DNA of 64,000 nt from Siphonodentalium dalli (GCA_032622095.1 CP136069.1:169562394-169626393); one strand, 5' to 3'. Numbered from the stretch's first letter, positions 1 through 11,553 are shown. Translations and numbers: made by a program. Notes: generated from the sequence alone by a model not told the origin.

Positions 1-700
1 CTCCGCCACTGGTGTGCACCGGGTATATTATAACGAAACGCTGCAAGAATGTCAGAGTAGCCTAACATGCACAGGGGCGACAAGTTCTTCCCCGTTCACC
101 CCTGTACATTTTACTCTGGCATCTCATGGGCCAACGTAACGTTATAGTATCTGGTGTATAGTCAGTGGCGGGCCAGGATTCCCATTTAGGTGGGGGCAGT
201 AGGAAAAGTTTGAATATTTTGATGCCCCATGAACGATTTCCGGGCGTTTACATGACATTGTAGGGTAGGGGCCCATATTGTCTGAAATAGCAAGTAGAGG
301 TTTAATGGGGGCAGTGGGAATTTTGGGACCCGTTGGCTTCGCCACTGGACTGTACACTATTTAGTAAACGATAATAATACCCCGATAAAACAAAATCTTC
401 GGAGAATCGGACTTTCGGAGTTATGGGCCGTCGGAGAATCGGGCCTTCGGAGTTATAGGTCTTCGGAGAATCGGCCCTTCGGAGTTATAGGTCTTCGGAG
501 TTATGTCTTCGGAGAATCGGCCCTTCGGAGTTATGGGCTTTCGGAGAATCGGATCTTCGGAGTTATGGGCCGTCGGAGAATCGGGTCTTCGGAGTTGTGG
601 GCCGTCGGAGAATCGGGTCTTCGGAGTTGTGGGCCTTCGTAGTAATAGGTCTTCGGAAAACCGGTCTGACACCCAGCAATTGCTCGGTTTCACGTTCCGC
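1..700. mobile_element. Truncated DNA element with CGGAG tandem termini (copy 1)
   Basis: Bases 1-690 are the reverse complement of 47484-48110, ending in the same run gtcttcggaaaaccggtc and tgacaccc near 655-675, after which the flanks differ. The terminal 280 bases are a degenerate tandem of cggagttatgggccttcgga-like units (about 400-660), which create meaningless open frames on both strands. Confidence 0.7.
397..665. repeat. Tandem repeat of cggagttatggg/cggagaatcgg units
   Basis: About a dozen alternating 18-20 base units, 'ttcggagttatgggc' and 'ttcggagaatcggac'. The same array is found inverted at 47490-47720 and direct at 48424-48625. Confidence 0.85.
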
Positions 701-833
701 TAATCGGCCTAAATACTATATGTACACGTGTACGGAATACGTACAGAATGATACAGACTTAAAAGGCAATGATTTACTGTCAATGGAATTTATTAATTGC
801 CGTCAATGATCCTCAAAACACAGAAGTGAGATT

Positions 834-1207
834 AACGCTCTTTATTTTGACCATATCAGGAAGAACCCAACATATAACGCTCTTTATTTTGATCACATCC
901 GGAATAAAATAACAGAGAACGATTTAATTTCATTAAAGGCACGTGAGGCCTTAGTTGTCGAAAATATTCATATTTGTTCCAATCAGCGTAAACAGAAAAA
1001 CATTAAAACGCATACAGTTTCGTTCATATATACCATGACCATCGCGTAAACAGCATGTTATCATAAAGATTTACTATATTTACCTAAGCAAGAGCCTGAT
1101 TGTATTACAGAAGACAGCACAATGCTGCTGGCTAATCACACACAAATGGCATAAACGCTCTTTATTCGTTCCATATCAGGAATTTACCAACAAAGAACGC
1201 TCTTTAT
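834..1207 (+). repeat. Four copies of AACGCTCTTTAT
   Basis: Exact 12-mers at 834, 876, 1154 and 1196: two pairs each 42 bases apart. Most copies continue into ccatatcaggaa or cacatccggaa. Further exact copies sit at about 41038 and 56397. Confidence 0.8.
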
Positions 1208-1209
1208 GT

Positions 1210-2340
1210 TTACCATCATAATATAAACAAACACCAGAAAAGTAACTTTTTATGCTTTTGTTTACATAACAATGGTCAAATATATGACAATAACATACTG
1301 TTTATGCGATATTTCTTATTTGTATACGGACACAGTCTGTCTACATTTTGTTGTTCTTTCTGTTTGTGGCCGTTTTTGACGGGTGGAAATATTTTCACAG
1401 GATACGCACCGCCAAGGCCAACCGTACCTTTAAAAGCAAATATGTTCGATATCTGCTTTTTGAAGTATCCAAGCTGTGTTGTGTTATCTCGAGAAAATAA
1501 TAACGTAGTCCCAGCCCTGAATATTAAAAGAGTGTCCATTGTTAGCCTGGTCCTGGCTAGTGGCTATGGTAAAAGTGGGCCAATATGACCGCTTTCGCAG
1601 ATTGCAGCTTCCATACGGCATTATGCCATGTACATACGTTCACGACTGAACTACATGTATGGTAAAAGTAAAGCATGTCTGTCTCACTTATGAGCGGACA
1701 ACTGGAATAAGCTCGGAAATGGCTGACTTTTGCAAGCTTTTTCAATGTATTGACATGGGACGTGGCTAGAAGGTCCCCGAATGGGAAGGGGTGTCCACCT
1801 TCATATTCCGAGCACCATCCCCACCCCTTGGAGCAGACCGAAGTTAGCAGAATCCCATTCGCACACCCTTACACACCCTGATACATCAAGCTTGCCAACT
1901 GTTGGGATTTACCAACCTGATGGCCATTTCAGACCAAAATGTTGAAAAATAATCCAGCTGGTGAAAAATAACAGATATCAAGTTCGATATCTGATAACTG
2001 AGCTTTGATGGGTGGGTTCCTCGATTCGAATAAAATATGTTTGACCCCCGAAGACATAGAAATAGTAACTTAGGGGCGTTAATTCTGACTAAATAATTTT
2101 AAATAATAAATGTTAGCCTTTATTCCGTATATATATATATACGTTTGGTATTTGAGCAAGTATGTAACTGTATATTATGTATTTATGGACATACGGTTGA
2201 TACCCAAAGACGAGCAATTGCTGTGTTTAATTACAGTTATAGAGATTGTTCATATAGCTTTAACAATAACGTTACACGTGTAAAATGTCACGGTGCATAT
2301 GGCCCGCTTTCGATTTGAGCTTCACTCATTTCAGAAATCT
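1210..2340. other. No gene seen
   Basis: Non-coding. A fragment at about 1955-2045 (ctgagctttgatgggtgggt region) is a reversed remnant of the 460-bp TTAA MITE seen intact at 42247-42706. Confidence 0.6.
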
Positions 2341-2372
2341 TTTATTTTAGTATATCTGTGCCACAAGATACC

Positions 2373-2423
2373 ATGGCTCAAGACTTACCAAGGACACAAG
2401 ACACATGCATATTCCAAGCGGAG
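2373..2423 (+). CDS. Possible first exon of the GNAT gene
   Basis: ATG opens a 17-codon frame ending CIFQAE directly before a gttagt donor, phase 0. Many AANAT-like proteins start with a short leader and then a CxF-x-x-A/AE strand, so the fit is reasonable but short. No exon following in phase was recognised. Confidence 0.35.
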
Positions 2424-5400
2424 GTTAGTAGGCATACTCTGAAATTGGGTAATATTATCCCCGGTGTATCTGGTGTATACATTAATGTCATGCTGTGCTC
2501 CGACAACCAAAGGGATAAAACATAACAGATCTTCCGCTGTAAGACCATAGACCGGAGATGATATTCATATCATATCGAATTGTACGTATAGAAAACAAAA
2601 CGATTGCAGATCAGATGACCCACCGGATAAGTTTCCGGTTATTAACGTCACATGAAAGCTTTAATTACCGGTAGTATGTATGTATATGGATCCATATACA
2701 GTTTTGTGGCGATCGGATGAGGGGTGTGGTATGTACGGTGTGCTAAATAAAGGATTTAGTCATGCAAAGAGTAAAAGAAAAGATGGCTGCCAACGGCCAT
2801 ATTATTTCATCGATATTCGTTCAAATTCGATAGCTCCCATTGAGAGGTGATCCTAAACCAGCCTATCCATTTTCAAAAGCAATTATCCAAATAAATGCGG
2901 GCTGCAGGGTGTGCCGATGGATTCAAATCCAATTCGAAATCCAAGATATTTGCTGGCGGCCATGATTTTATACCCACGCAACGAGTTGCGTGTGGGGGGG
3001 GGGGGGTATACTGCAATCAGCTTGTCTGTCCGCCAGTGTGCCGTCCGTGGACACAATTTTGTCCGAGTTTTTATTTGTACATTTTCTGGTCATTTTTTTT
3101 AAACTGGTGCAGATATTTAGTACCATGGGAATCTGCGCACCTACGATTATGAGGTCCGTCCTACGTTTTTTTCGGTTATCCCCCCATTTTCGACTTAGAA
3201 CTATTTGTCAAGATGAATAATATTTTCCAAGCTTTTATTCCTACATTTTCCGGTCAATTGTTTTCAATGTTGGCACAGTTATATAGTACCAAGGGAACTT
3301 GTGCACCTGCGATTGTGAGGTCCGTCAGACTTTTATATGTGGAGTTATCCCCCTCTTTCGAATTGGTAAATTTTCTCAAAATGCATAATTTTGTCCGGAC
3401 GTTTTCTCATAATGTTCTTGTTCAATTCGAATCTAATTTACGTCAGTCATCATGGGAACCTGTGCACCAGTGATTTGGAGTTCGATCCAAACAATTATGA
3501 CTTGAGTTATGACCATTTTTCGGCTTAGAATTCTCCAGATTCGAGGGTTTTTTTTTGTCCAAACGTTTTCTCAGAATAAACTTTTTCAATTCCAATCAAA
3601 TTTGCTATTGGGGTCAACCTGACTCAACCACCGTGTGCACTTGCGATTTGGAGTTCGTCTGACTCATATTTGATGTGTTATTCACCTTTTTTTTACTTTG
3701 AATATAAGCTTGCACAGGTGAATAGCTGTAGGTAAGTAATACATTTCCAGTGACACTATTGACCAATTTCAATATATGGTAATAGCTACATCATTGGAAT
3801 AACATGTTTGAATACTGGGGTATACCCTAGTCCCATCTGGGACAGGCCCACCTCTAGTTTAAAACTAATTTCTGAAATAATCGATCTCCAATAAATGCTG
3901 GCTGCAGGGTGTGCGGTTAGATTCAAATTTGAAATCCAATATGGCTGCTGGCGGCCACGATTTTTAACGAATTTCGGGGGGAAATCAATGGCTCCCATCT
4001 TGAGGTCACCCCGAAGTTTCATATGAATTTTGTGAAGATTGGATAAGATGTGTGACCTGTATTGTGTACTAAACCCATGGACACCAGTCCATGGCAATAG
4101 TTCAAACTTGACTTCGTTGCGTTGAGCTAAAATTAAGTACACATGTAATGGTTAAAAACTCGTATTTATAACTATATACAAGGAAAATAGGTGCCGATGC
4201 CGATGGTGTCGTGATTTTGAGCATCAAATGCACCTCAAGCATTTAAAAGATGTTAGTAAAATGCACATAATCCTTTCACTCGTAAGTGCAAGAACTCCTG
4301 CCACAAATACCTATATACTATAGCTCATCCACTGCATGAGTTCCAGACAGCAGGTATCCGAACGTCTGAAGCGATGGTTTAAAGATTACATCAGTGACGT
4401 AGTTTCTGGCCCTGATTACGAAATGGGGGTGAATGACCGTATTTAACCCTTTCTATACTAAATACTCATTGATGAGTAGTTATCCATTATAAACTTAATG
4501 ATCAAATATGTCGTTTGTTCAACTTATTATCTCAACATTTTCCACCAAAGAATATGAATCCTTCTGCACTTCTGCACTATCTTTTCATCACACTATAGTA
4601 TACTCACTTTTCCTGAATATCCCATCAAATGAACAATAGACCATTCCAATGTATACTTTTTTGGAGAATCTATTTAGCATAGAAATGGCTAATATAACTG
4701 GCCAAACAGAGAAAGATATGCCATGATTTTTATTTTTTCCTCTATTTTCAGAGAGCATTTGTGTTCACTCTCTGTGTGTCAAAGAAGAGATGAGACGACA
4801 GGTATACTTATACATGTATATTTAAAGGGAGAGTATACCTAAATACAGCCATCATTGTATAAGCCTTTTCTACCCTTTTCAACATAAACCATGCAACAGA
4901 TGAATGAATTTGAGTCAGGGATTAATGCAAAATACACGAATGTACTCTATATATGAACGACGTAAGACAACATATACTGGACGACTTTTGTAAAGATCGC
5001 TATAAACTGGGGACGAATTGTAAATTCTGTTTACTACTTGATCCAAAACCTCCATAAAACATACTTAAATAAATAAATGCAACATGATACTAACAGAGGC
5101 TTCTATGAGGCCTGCGACGACGTTTCACGTATACTTGCGTTGTTTGCCGGCGTAAAGAAATATTCCCAGATAAATAAGACTATTTGACGTATTTAATACG
5201 CCCTGTCACTAACTCGCGGCCATATCGGATCAACCAGATCCGTTTCCGTGGTTTCATAGATCTATCCAGCCCTGGTTCCGTGGTTTTAGTGCTACAGGTC
5301 AAAGTTTTGGAGTAGCATTTCCATATATGGAGCATTTGAATTATTCATGATTTTAATATATGGAAAGCTAAGTAAAACCAGGGAACCGGGCCTGTTGGAT

Positions 5401-7348
5401 CCAATATGGCCGCGAGTTAGTGGTATGGCGTACATTTAATGAATATCTGTTTGCGCAACAATAATACATTTGGGTACACCTGGCACTATTTCCTGTTAAA
5501 CAATTACCGTTGTATATCATTAATGTATAGAATTAATGGGTTTAATGAATGGAATAAATGTCCGATCATGTACTAAATATATATTAAACAAGGAACACAA
5601 CCAGGCATGTATTCGAATGTTACGACACATTTACTAGCTTTGTATTCACATATCTTTACGTTGTGTTCACCAGGGTATTGCATTGAAAATGCTGAGACAA
5701 TTCATCGCCCACGTTAAAGAGTCACAGTTTGGTGCTATACGAATTATATTGGTTACAAAGACACAGCTCATTCCACTCTTCACGAGAGCAGGATTCGTTC
5801 TGCGATGGAAATCCGAAATCAAGAATGGTAATTATATTTGTATCACTGGCCAATGGCAATATTCTTTATAAAAAATAAGAGAGTTCATGTTTTTTCGGAA
5901 AAAGGGAAATTTATGGGAATGTAGTTTAACTGCATCAGTTGCAGGGTCCTTATTGGACCGAAATTTATTTTTGGCAAATAAAATATTTCTTGCAAAATTA
6001 TTTTAGAAATTGCCAACTGCTGTCACGGATAGTAACAATTTCTGCAACATTGAGTCTTATATATCAAATAATCTCTGTGTGAACGACTTTTGATAAAGCA
6101 GTTAGTTATTAATTATTATCGCCTCTCCATAAACGATAAACCAAGACGGATCAATTCAATTTTAGAAGGTTGCTTCATCAGAAGTGCACATCAAAAGAGT
6201 ATTAGCTATGTAAACACCACCGCAATAAATACAGTAACCCATCCACCCATCGATAATGATGCTAACGCTACACGATTACCTGCATCTTGATACTACAGGA
6301 GTGTTTATGACATCTGAAAGATCTTAGTGTTTTAAAAACAAGGAGGGTATCCTAAACTATCCTTAGTCCCATTGGGACAGTCACACCGTTAGTTCTTTTT
6401 TGACGTGGGATCCCCAGTCACAAGCACTATACCGAATCAGAACTGATATCCATCACATTTATCCTCAATTACAAACCCACATATTTGTTTAAAAGTTGTG
6501 TGGATACAATATTACTCATTAACCCTTTACCCAACAAACCGGCCAAATAAAGCTTCAACAGCCTAAAATATCTTCGGTCTGTCTCAATAAAACCATACAC
6601 ATATGGATAGCATTGGAACCGGCTCCTTGACCACATTGTGATAGTTACAGTTAGCCCTGTGCCAATGCATTCTCTTATATATGCGAGTCGACCATAGGTC
6701 GCCTCGCATATATAAGAGAATGCATTGGCCTAAAAAAATCTTTTTTTAACACTTTTTACCATTTTTTCTTACATTCTTTAACAATTTTATAATTTTTAAT
6801 GTGTTAAGCCAATGCATTCTCTTATATATGCGAGGCGACCTATGGTCGACTCGCATATATAAGAGAATGCATTGGCACAGGGCCGTTCTGTTGGGTAAAG
6901 GGTTAAGACATTGAAACTTCATCCGAATAATTTGATGTAAACTCGGTCTCGAAATGAGCACCAGCATTAAATTTTTATTCAACAGGGTTGTTTTTTTTAT
7001 ATCCAATACACATGAATTGATATATAAATATATTGACATGTTAGATGGCGATTTATTTTTAAAGAAATAAGACATTTATGCAATTTTGTCATAAACACTT
7101 CTGTCAGATTAATAGGGATGAGCCGTATTTATATATTTACTTATCTGTGGCAGGTCATAAATATGCTTGATGAGCCAGCTGGATGAGCAGGGTTTTTTTT
7201 GGGGGGGGGGGACATTTCCGCTGAGAAACAAATTTGAACTACATGTATTTTGTTTATCGGGCCTAAGTGTTTCTCAACCTCTCTTACAAACGAACTTTTT
7301 AATGTTGCAGGCAAAGAACCGCTGTATGAGTTCGAGTTCAAGTTATGA
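2373..7348 (+). CDS. GNAT-fold N-acetyltransferase, serotonin N-acetyltransferase-like (partial model)
   Basis: Three consecutive exons (4752-4801, 5674-5827, 7311-7348) join in phase and end at TGA. They read from SICVHSLCVKEEMRRQ through GIALKMLRQF and IILVTKTQLIPLFTRAGF to GKEPLYEFEFKL. Family knowledge: the RRQGIA piece fits the acetyl-CoA loop R/Q-x-x-G-x-G/A, 'LIPLFTRAGF' fits the conserved tail strand of GNATs, and the final GKEPLYEF block fits the GKDPWYEM ending of AANAT-like proteins, so the likely reaction is transfer of acetyl from acetyl-CoA to an amine. Substrate cannot be told. A possible first exon lies at 2373-2423 (MAQDLPRTQDTCIFQAE, then donor gttagt), resembling the family N-terminus. 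The middle exon(s), which should carry the SYP..DEAA region, were not found between 2424 and 4750. The gene may therefore be decayed, or those exons may be too diverged to see. The introns hold MITEs and a hAT relic. Confidence 0.6.
2890..3780. repeat. Degenerate ~165-bp tandem repeat
   Basis: Units with 'acattttcyggtcaat' then 'agtaccatgggaatctgcgc' and 'gcacctgcgattgtgaggtc' recur at about 3050, 3215, 3380 and 3560, each more decayed. The head contains a g-run at 2994-3006. The flanking word 'ggctgcagggtgtgc' recurs at 2898 and 3900. Confidence 0.65.
4324..4353 (+). CDS. Doubtful small exon of the GNAT gene
   Basis: Thirty bases between a weak acceptor (actatag) and donor gtatcc read HPLHEFQTA. 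The phase joins correctly to the exon at 4752 (giving E-S-I-C). The family has L-T-H-E-S-M here; the likeness is slight and the call may be wrong. Confidence 0.2.
4752..4801 (+). CDS. GNAT exon: strand 4 and start of acetyl-CoA loop
   Basis: Acceptor ctattttcag, donor gtatac. Two bases complete a split codon, then SICVHSLCVKEEMRRQ. It ends in phase 0, exactly where the next exon starts with GIALKML. Confidence 0.65.
4815..4990. mobile_element. Half copy of the TTAA/GTACTGTACAC MITE family
   Basis: Starts tttaaagggagagtatacc and follows the internal sequence of 25190-25537 (atgcaacagatgaatgaatt near 4890) for about 170 bases. No matching right end. Confidence 0.5.
5197..5430. mobile_element. 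MITE with CACTAACTCGCGGCCATAT inverted ends
   Basis: Left cactaactcgcggccatat (5207) and right atatggccgcgagttagtg (ending 5422) are exact inverses, and an outer TACGCC matches too. Located in the GNAT intron between its central exons. Confidence 0.75.
5674..5827 (+). CDS. GNAT exon: acetyl-CoA loop, helix and tail strand
   Basis: Acceptor ttgtgttcaccag, donor gtaatt. It encodes GIALKMLRQFIAHVKES, a short link, IILVTKTQLIPLFTRAGF and an ending SEIKN. It leaves one base (g) over, which pairs with gc at 7311 to make Gly. This is the most convincing exon of the gene. Confidence 0.75.
5941..6310 (+). mobile_element. Diverged relative of the 22210 hAT-like element
   Basis: Begins cagggtcc, then 'gccaactgctgtcacggata', 'ttgcttcatcagaag', 'agctatgtaaacaccacc', in the same order as 22210-22818. 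Ends are too decayed to show a duplication. Confidence 0.6.
6523..6902. mobile_element. piggyBac-like MITE, CCCTTTACCCAACA family, copy 1
   Basis: Flanked by TTAA on both sides (6519-6522, 6903-6906); ends ccctttacccaacaaac and ctgttgggtaaaggg. Inside are two perfect ~66-bp palindromes (gccaatgcattctcttatat to its inverse) in opposite order around an AT-rich core. TTAA target plus CCCTTT ends fit piggyBac-derived MITEs. Confidence 0.85.
7311..7348 (+). CDS. GNAT terminal exon
   Basis: Acceptor aatgttgcag. It reads G-KEPLYEFEFKL and TGA, in phase with 5674-5827. The block is colinear with the AANAT-like C-terminus. A run of g at 7199-7210 lies just upstream in the intron. Confidence 0.65.
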
Positions 7349-7637
7349 CATGAGAGAACATCAAGACCTACAACATGAGGTGTGAACAGGAATTACATGC
7401 ATTGAATTTTCATTCCTCCAATCAAATTCATTAGAAGTTTCTTCAGTTACCATATTAAAATACCACAGCATATATACCGAATGTGGAGCAGTGGATGAAT
7501 CAAGACCGGAGAAATTCTAAGCTGTTATATTAAAAATTCTCTGTCCGGTAAACAAGTGAAGGAATGGAGTATTAAAAAGATTTAATAAACTGAAGTTTTA
7601 TTGGGTATCATAATTTATGAAAGCGGACACTTGTTTT

Positions 7638-8513
7638 CACCCCATGCATCCGGATATGCTCGTAGCGGAATAACCACATGGCCCGCGATTTGCACATCGT
7701 CTTTAGTTGTAAGTTATTTAATAAAAACACGGTTTATTTTACCTTGATTTTTTTAACGTTAACAACGATAATCGGTCTACATAAATGAGCGGTTGTGGTT
7801 TCCGCAATTTGCATATTACTGTTCGATAATCGGGTTTTATACGAAAATTATGACCTGAAATACTTACTCGGATAAGTTTTATCAAATTTTAATGAATCTT
7901 TGCATTGACACATTATATAACATAAGACTCTCAAAGTATGATATCTTAGCTTCAAAATGAACTGGACATGTTTGCGATGTCAATCATATTAGTGCTCGAA
8001 AAATTAGTTTCCATGGAGGCATTCACTCGATTTTTGGGTATGTCTATAGCTGGTGATATAGACATATCATACCACTGCTATAGACATACCATATTTTCTT
8101 GCGATGACCTGCATATATGGTTATTTTTTACTATGGAAAATGTAGATACATGACTGGAAATGTTGTCTATTATATTAAGGGAATATCCGCGGCAATATCA
8201 ATGTATGCAAAGCCTAGATTGTCTGGGCTGTTACCACAGAAATCGTAATTTTATGTAAGAAATGCAAATTTTGCCACAATTTTTGGCCTAATTTCCCGGT
8301 AAAATAGGATTAAACTGCGTCCATGTTTAAAGAAGTTTGATGTACAGTTGGGTAAATTATAGCCACAAATAATACCACCACCGTCAACCACTGGTATGTG
8401 TTGGTTTCGGTGCAACATTTGTCTAACTGTGAACAGTGTGCAAATCGCGGGCCATGTGGTTATTCCGCTACGAGCATGTCTTCCGCTACGAGCATATCCG
8501 GATGCATGGGGTG
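7638..8513. mobile_element. 876-bp element with ~60-bp inverted ends
   Basis: Left caccccatgcatccggatat (7638) and right atatccggatgcatggggtg (ending 8513); the match continues through gctcgtagcggaataaccac and catggcccgcgatttgcac. Flanks GTTTT on both sides (7633-7637, 8514-8518) are a possible 5-bp duplication. No transposase frame inside. Confidence 0.75.
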
Positions 8514-8639
8514 GTTTTGAGACAATTGGTGGGAAATTTATTTTTCCACCCTTCTTGAGAAAATGGGTGGGGGATAAAAAACTGCATAGATTTACTTCGC
8601 AAAATAGAGTAATGGTTCATTTAAGCTCTTCATGGTAAA

Positions 8640-9080
8640 CAATAGTAATGCTGGTCTATTTTAGTTTAATGTGCATGTATGTGTTAGGTTAATTTATGGC
8701 ATGATGAATTAGGCCCTCTATAATGTCTGATATGTAAACCTCATCCAAATAACACCAAGGGGCAAAGAATAAGACAAGCAGTCATGGGTGATTCTATATA
8801 ATCTGAATAGATATGATAATATATTATGATAATTTTAACACATACTATAATGGTCACATTAACTGAATTCAAATCAAATGGGATACAACATGTGGATTTG
8901 ATACAATTGCAAAATCAAAAGTATTTAATATAAAAAAATTGAAAATGAACTATAATTTTGTAATATATCCATCGTTTTTTGTAATATTTATATTCAAAAG
9001 AAAATAAAACAATTATATATAGATCTATATATCCTCTAACTCCCTTATATTTCACATACATGTACCACACCAAATTATAA
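8640..9080. other. AT-rich, nothing recognised
   Basis: No coding frame, palindrome or repeat of note. Confidence 0.5.
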
Positions 9081-9084
9081 TAAA

Positions 9085-9685
9085 AAGTCAGCCGACCACA
9101 GTGTCCCCCGAAAACGTAGCAAGTCGAAAATGGTTAATACCTCCGTAAAAAAATAGTTTTTCCGTCATCTATATAAATTTTGCACATCTCCAATATGTGG
9201 GTAACAATACTCTGAAGTTTCAAATATCCATGATCAAAACTGTAGGAGGAGTTGATTACACCATGAAGGTACCCTTATACTGAAAATTATAGTCGAAAAC
9301 TCCGTCAAATTTTTTTTTTTCGTCATCTATATACATGTTGCACATCTTCAATATATGGATAACAATATTCTGAAGTTTCAAATATCTACAATAAAAACTG
9401 TAGGAGGAGTTGATTACACCATGAAGGTAACCTCATACTGAAAATTATAGTCGAAAAGGGTCAATAACTCCGTCAAAAAATAATTTTTCGTCATCTATAT
9501 ACATGTTGCACATCTTCAATATATGGGCAACAATATTCTGAAGTTTCAAATATCTGGTATTAAAACTGTAGGAGGAGATGATTACACCATGAAGGTACTC
9601 AAAAGTGTGACCTACGGACGGACGGCCGGACGGAGCCCATTTCTATAGTCCCCCGCAAATAAATTTTTCGGGGCACATAAAGTAT
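9085..9685 (+). repeat. Three ~165-bp tandem units ending in a CGGACGGA tract
   Basis: Units with 'cgtcatctatatacatgttg', 'ctgaagtttcaaatatc' and 'ctgtaggaggagttgattac' start near 9144, 9302 and 9472. The end is gacggacggccggacggagc, then tatagtcccccgcaaa. The layout (short tandem core plus GAC/GGA-type tract) resembles non-autonomous Helitron-like repeats of molluscs; that link is inference. Decayed single ends occur near 12030-12145 and 52290-52385. Confidence 0.65.
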
Positions 9686-9977
9686 TATAAATCAACACTT
9701 TAGCATCTCTGCTGCCACACTAAATCCTTAAACCAAGTTTCAATCTTCCTTATTTGGTGAAGTTTGTGGAGATAGACACTGGCAAAGATGGTGTTCCATT
9801 CCAGGTCTACAGCTATCTTATATTAGACATGGACGGAGAAAACCTGGTCTATAAATTCCTGAATATATTCACTAACAATTAACACACTGAGACACAAATC
9901 CAGACCATACAAATAATCAAAGTCAGATCTAGCCATATAGCAGTGTTTATATAGCTGACTCAGTTTGATAGAGCGAG

Positions 9978-10417
9978 CTTTGGTGCCTGTCATGTGCAGA
10001 ATGAGGTCCCCAGAGGGTGAATTTAGTGATGCTATCCCGCATGATGGGCTAGCATCACCAAATTCACGCTCTGGGGACCTCATTCTGTATGGCCTCATCT
10101 GCTATGAGAGACATAGACTCAGACTGAAGTTCCCAAATGGTGAATAGTGTGATGCACAACCATTGGGAACCTCGATTATGCAATGTGTCGTCTGCCAATT
10201 TGGGGATATATAGAAACTAAACTGAAAAAGAAATAGAATCTTTGTGAAGAAGTTTCTATAGAAATTTGATAATAAAGAAACTTTCCAGAGAACATGAGGC
10301 CTAAGCAGAATGAGGTCCCCAGAGTGTGAATTTAATGATGCTAGCCCACTATGCAGGATAGCATCACTAAATTCACCCTCTGGGTACCTCATTCTGCAAA
10401 CGACAGGCACACTAAAC
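9978..10417. mobile_element. Composite foldback element with two ~95-bp palindromes
   Basis: Palindromes at 9996-10088 and 10310-10398 (gcagaatgaggtccccagag arms) bracket ~220 bp containing 'gaagttcccaaatggtgaat' and 'ctatagaaatttgataataa'. Outer ends cctgtcatgtgcag and ctgcaaacgacagg are inverse. Related composites: 16575-17003, 21290-21715, 24410-24700 (one end), 56880-57345 (inverted). Confidence 0.7.
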
Positions 10418-10638
10418 TCAGGCCTGTTGGGAAAGTCCTGTGATGAAACTTTGAAGTAATTTGACATCAAATTGATAATTTATCACACAGCACTACTATA
10501 AAATATGAACTGCAGTGCAAGGTAGAATTTTTCTTCAGATTTATAATAATTATAACATCAAATTTGATAAACACAACAGCTGACCATACCCCGCATGTGG
10601 CATACGGCCTAGTGTTGGCATACATATAACCTATATGA

Positions 10639-10730
10639 ATGAGGGTGAATTTGGTGATGCTAGCCCGCTGTGTGGGATAACATCACTTAATTAACCCTCT
10701 GGGGAGCTCATTCTGCACATGACAGACACA
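10639..10730. repeat. Decayed copy of the ~95-bp palindrome
   Basis: gagggtgaatttggtgatgc followed by its inverse, ending ctcattctgcacatgacaga. The left border is lost. Confidence 0.6.
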
Positions 10731-11076
10731 TCTGCAGGATCGCCCTTAAGCAAACTGTCGAACATTTACCACATAGCTTAGAACTAATAATACAACAACA
10801 GGTGTTATATAAACATATAAACACAATGTGTGGCTTTTGTCAATCTGATAAGTACCACCTACAAGAAAATCATGATCTAAAAGTCAATGGTGTAGAATGA
10901 AATCAAATGAATAATGAACAAGTATCCATGGTAAAGTGAGTGAATACATTTTAACTACATTTTTTCTACTTAAAAGTGCATATAAATTTGTCCAGCAAAT
11001 AAATATTAATTGCATCTTCAACACACATGAGTGACATGACTTAACTGGTATTGCGTATATACTTACACTATATTAA

Positions 11077-11311
11077 CCCTTCCATGACCGGAGCTTCCTG
11101 AAATTGTTTGAAACCCATGTGTCAATGCATTATCTTATATAAGCAAGTCTCTCATAGACAGCCTCACATATATAAGGGAATACTTTGACCTATATTTATT
11201 TTAATCTTGTAAGCCAGTGCATTCTCTTATATATATGCAAGGCTCCCTTTGGGAGATTTGCATATATGAGAATGCACTGGCACATGATCGTCAATGCTGG
11301 TCATGTAAGCG
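11077..11311. mobile_element. piggyBac-like MITE, CCCTTTCATGAC family, copy 1
   Basis: TTAA at 11073-11076 and 11312-11315; ends cccttccatgaccggagctt and a decayed tcatgtaagcg. Holds two diverged 'cattctcttatatat' palindromes. Confidence 0.7.
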
Positions 11312-11553
11312 TTAAATACTCATATTATTTCCAACAAAATACTAGCATAACCCTTTCTATTCTAAATACTCATTGATGCGTAGTTCTCTTAGGAAAAGTT
11401 CAGATAATAAGTTCATCAAACGAATGACACATGTGATTTTACTTACTCGCTGCATTGATGGTTCATTGAGTAAGCTGAATAATACGATATTACCTGTAAG
11501 AAATCAGGGTTCCAGCCCACCAGTTACAACAACACAACTAATTAATTGTTTAA

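Noticed and set aside
421-693. 90-codon frame over the CGGAG array
   Set aside because: Tandem 18-20 base repeat without stops; mirrored at 47458.
10102-10470. 122-codon frame with CRMRYPEGEFSDAILHSGLA
   Set aside because: Translation of the ~95-bp palindrome; the peptide recurs at all copies in both orientations.
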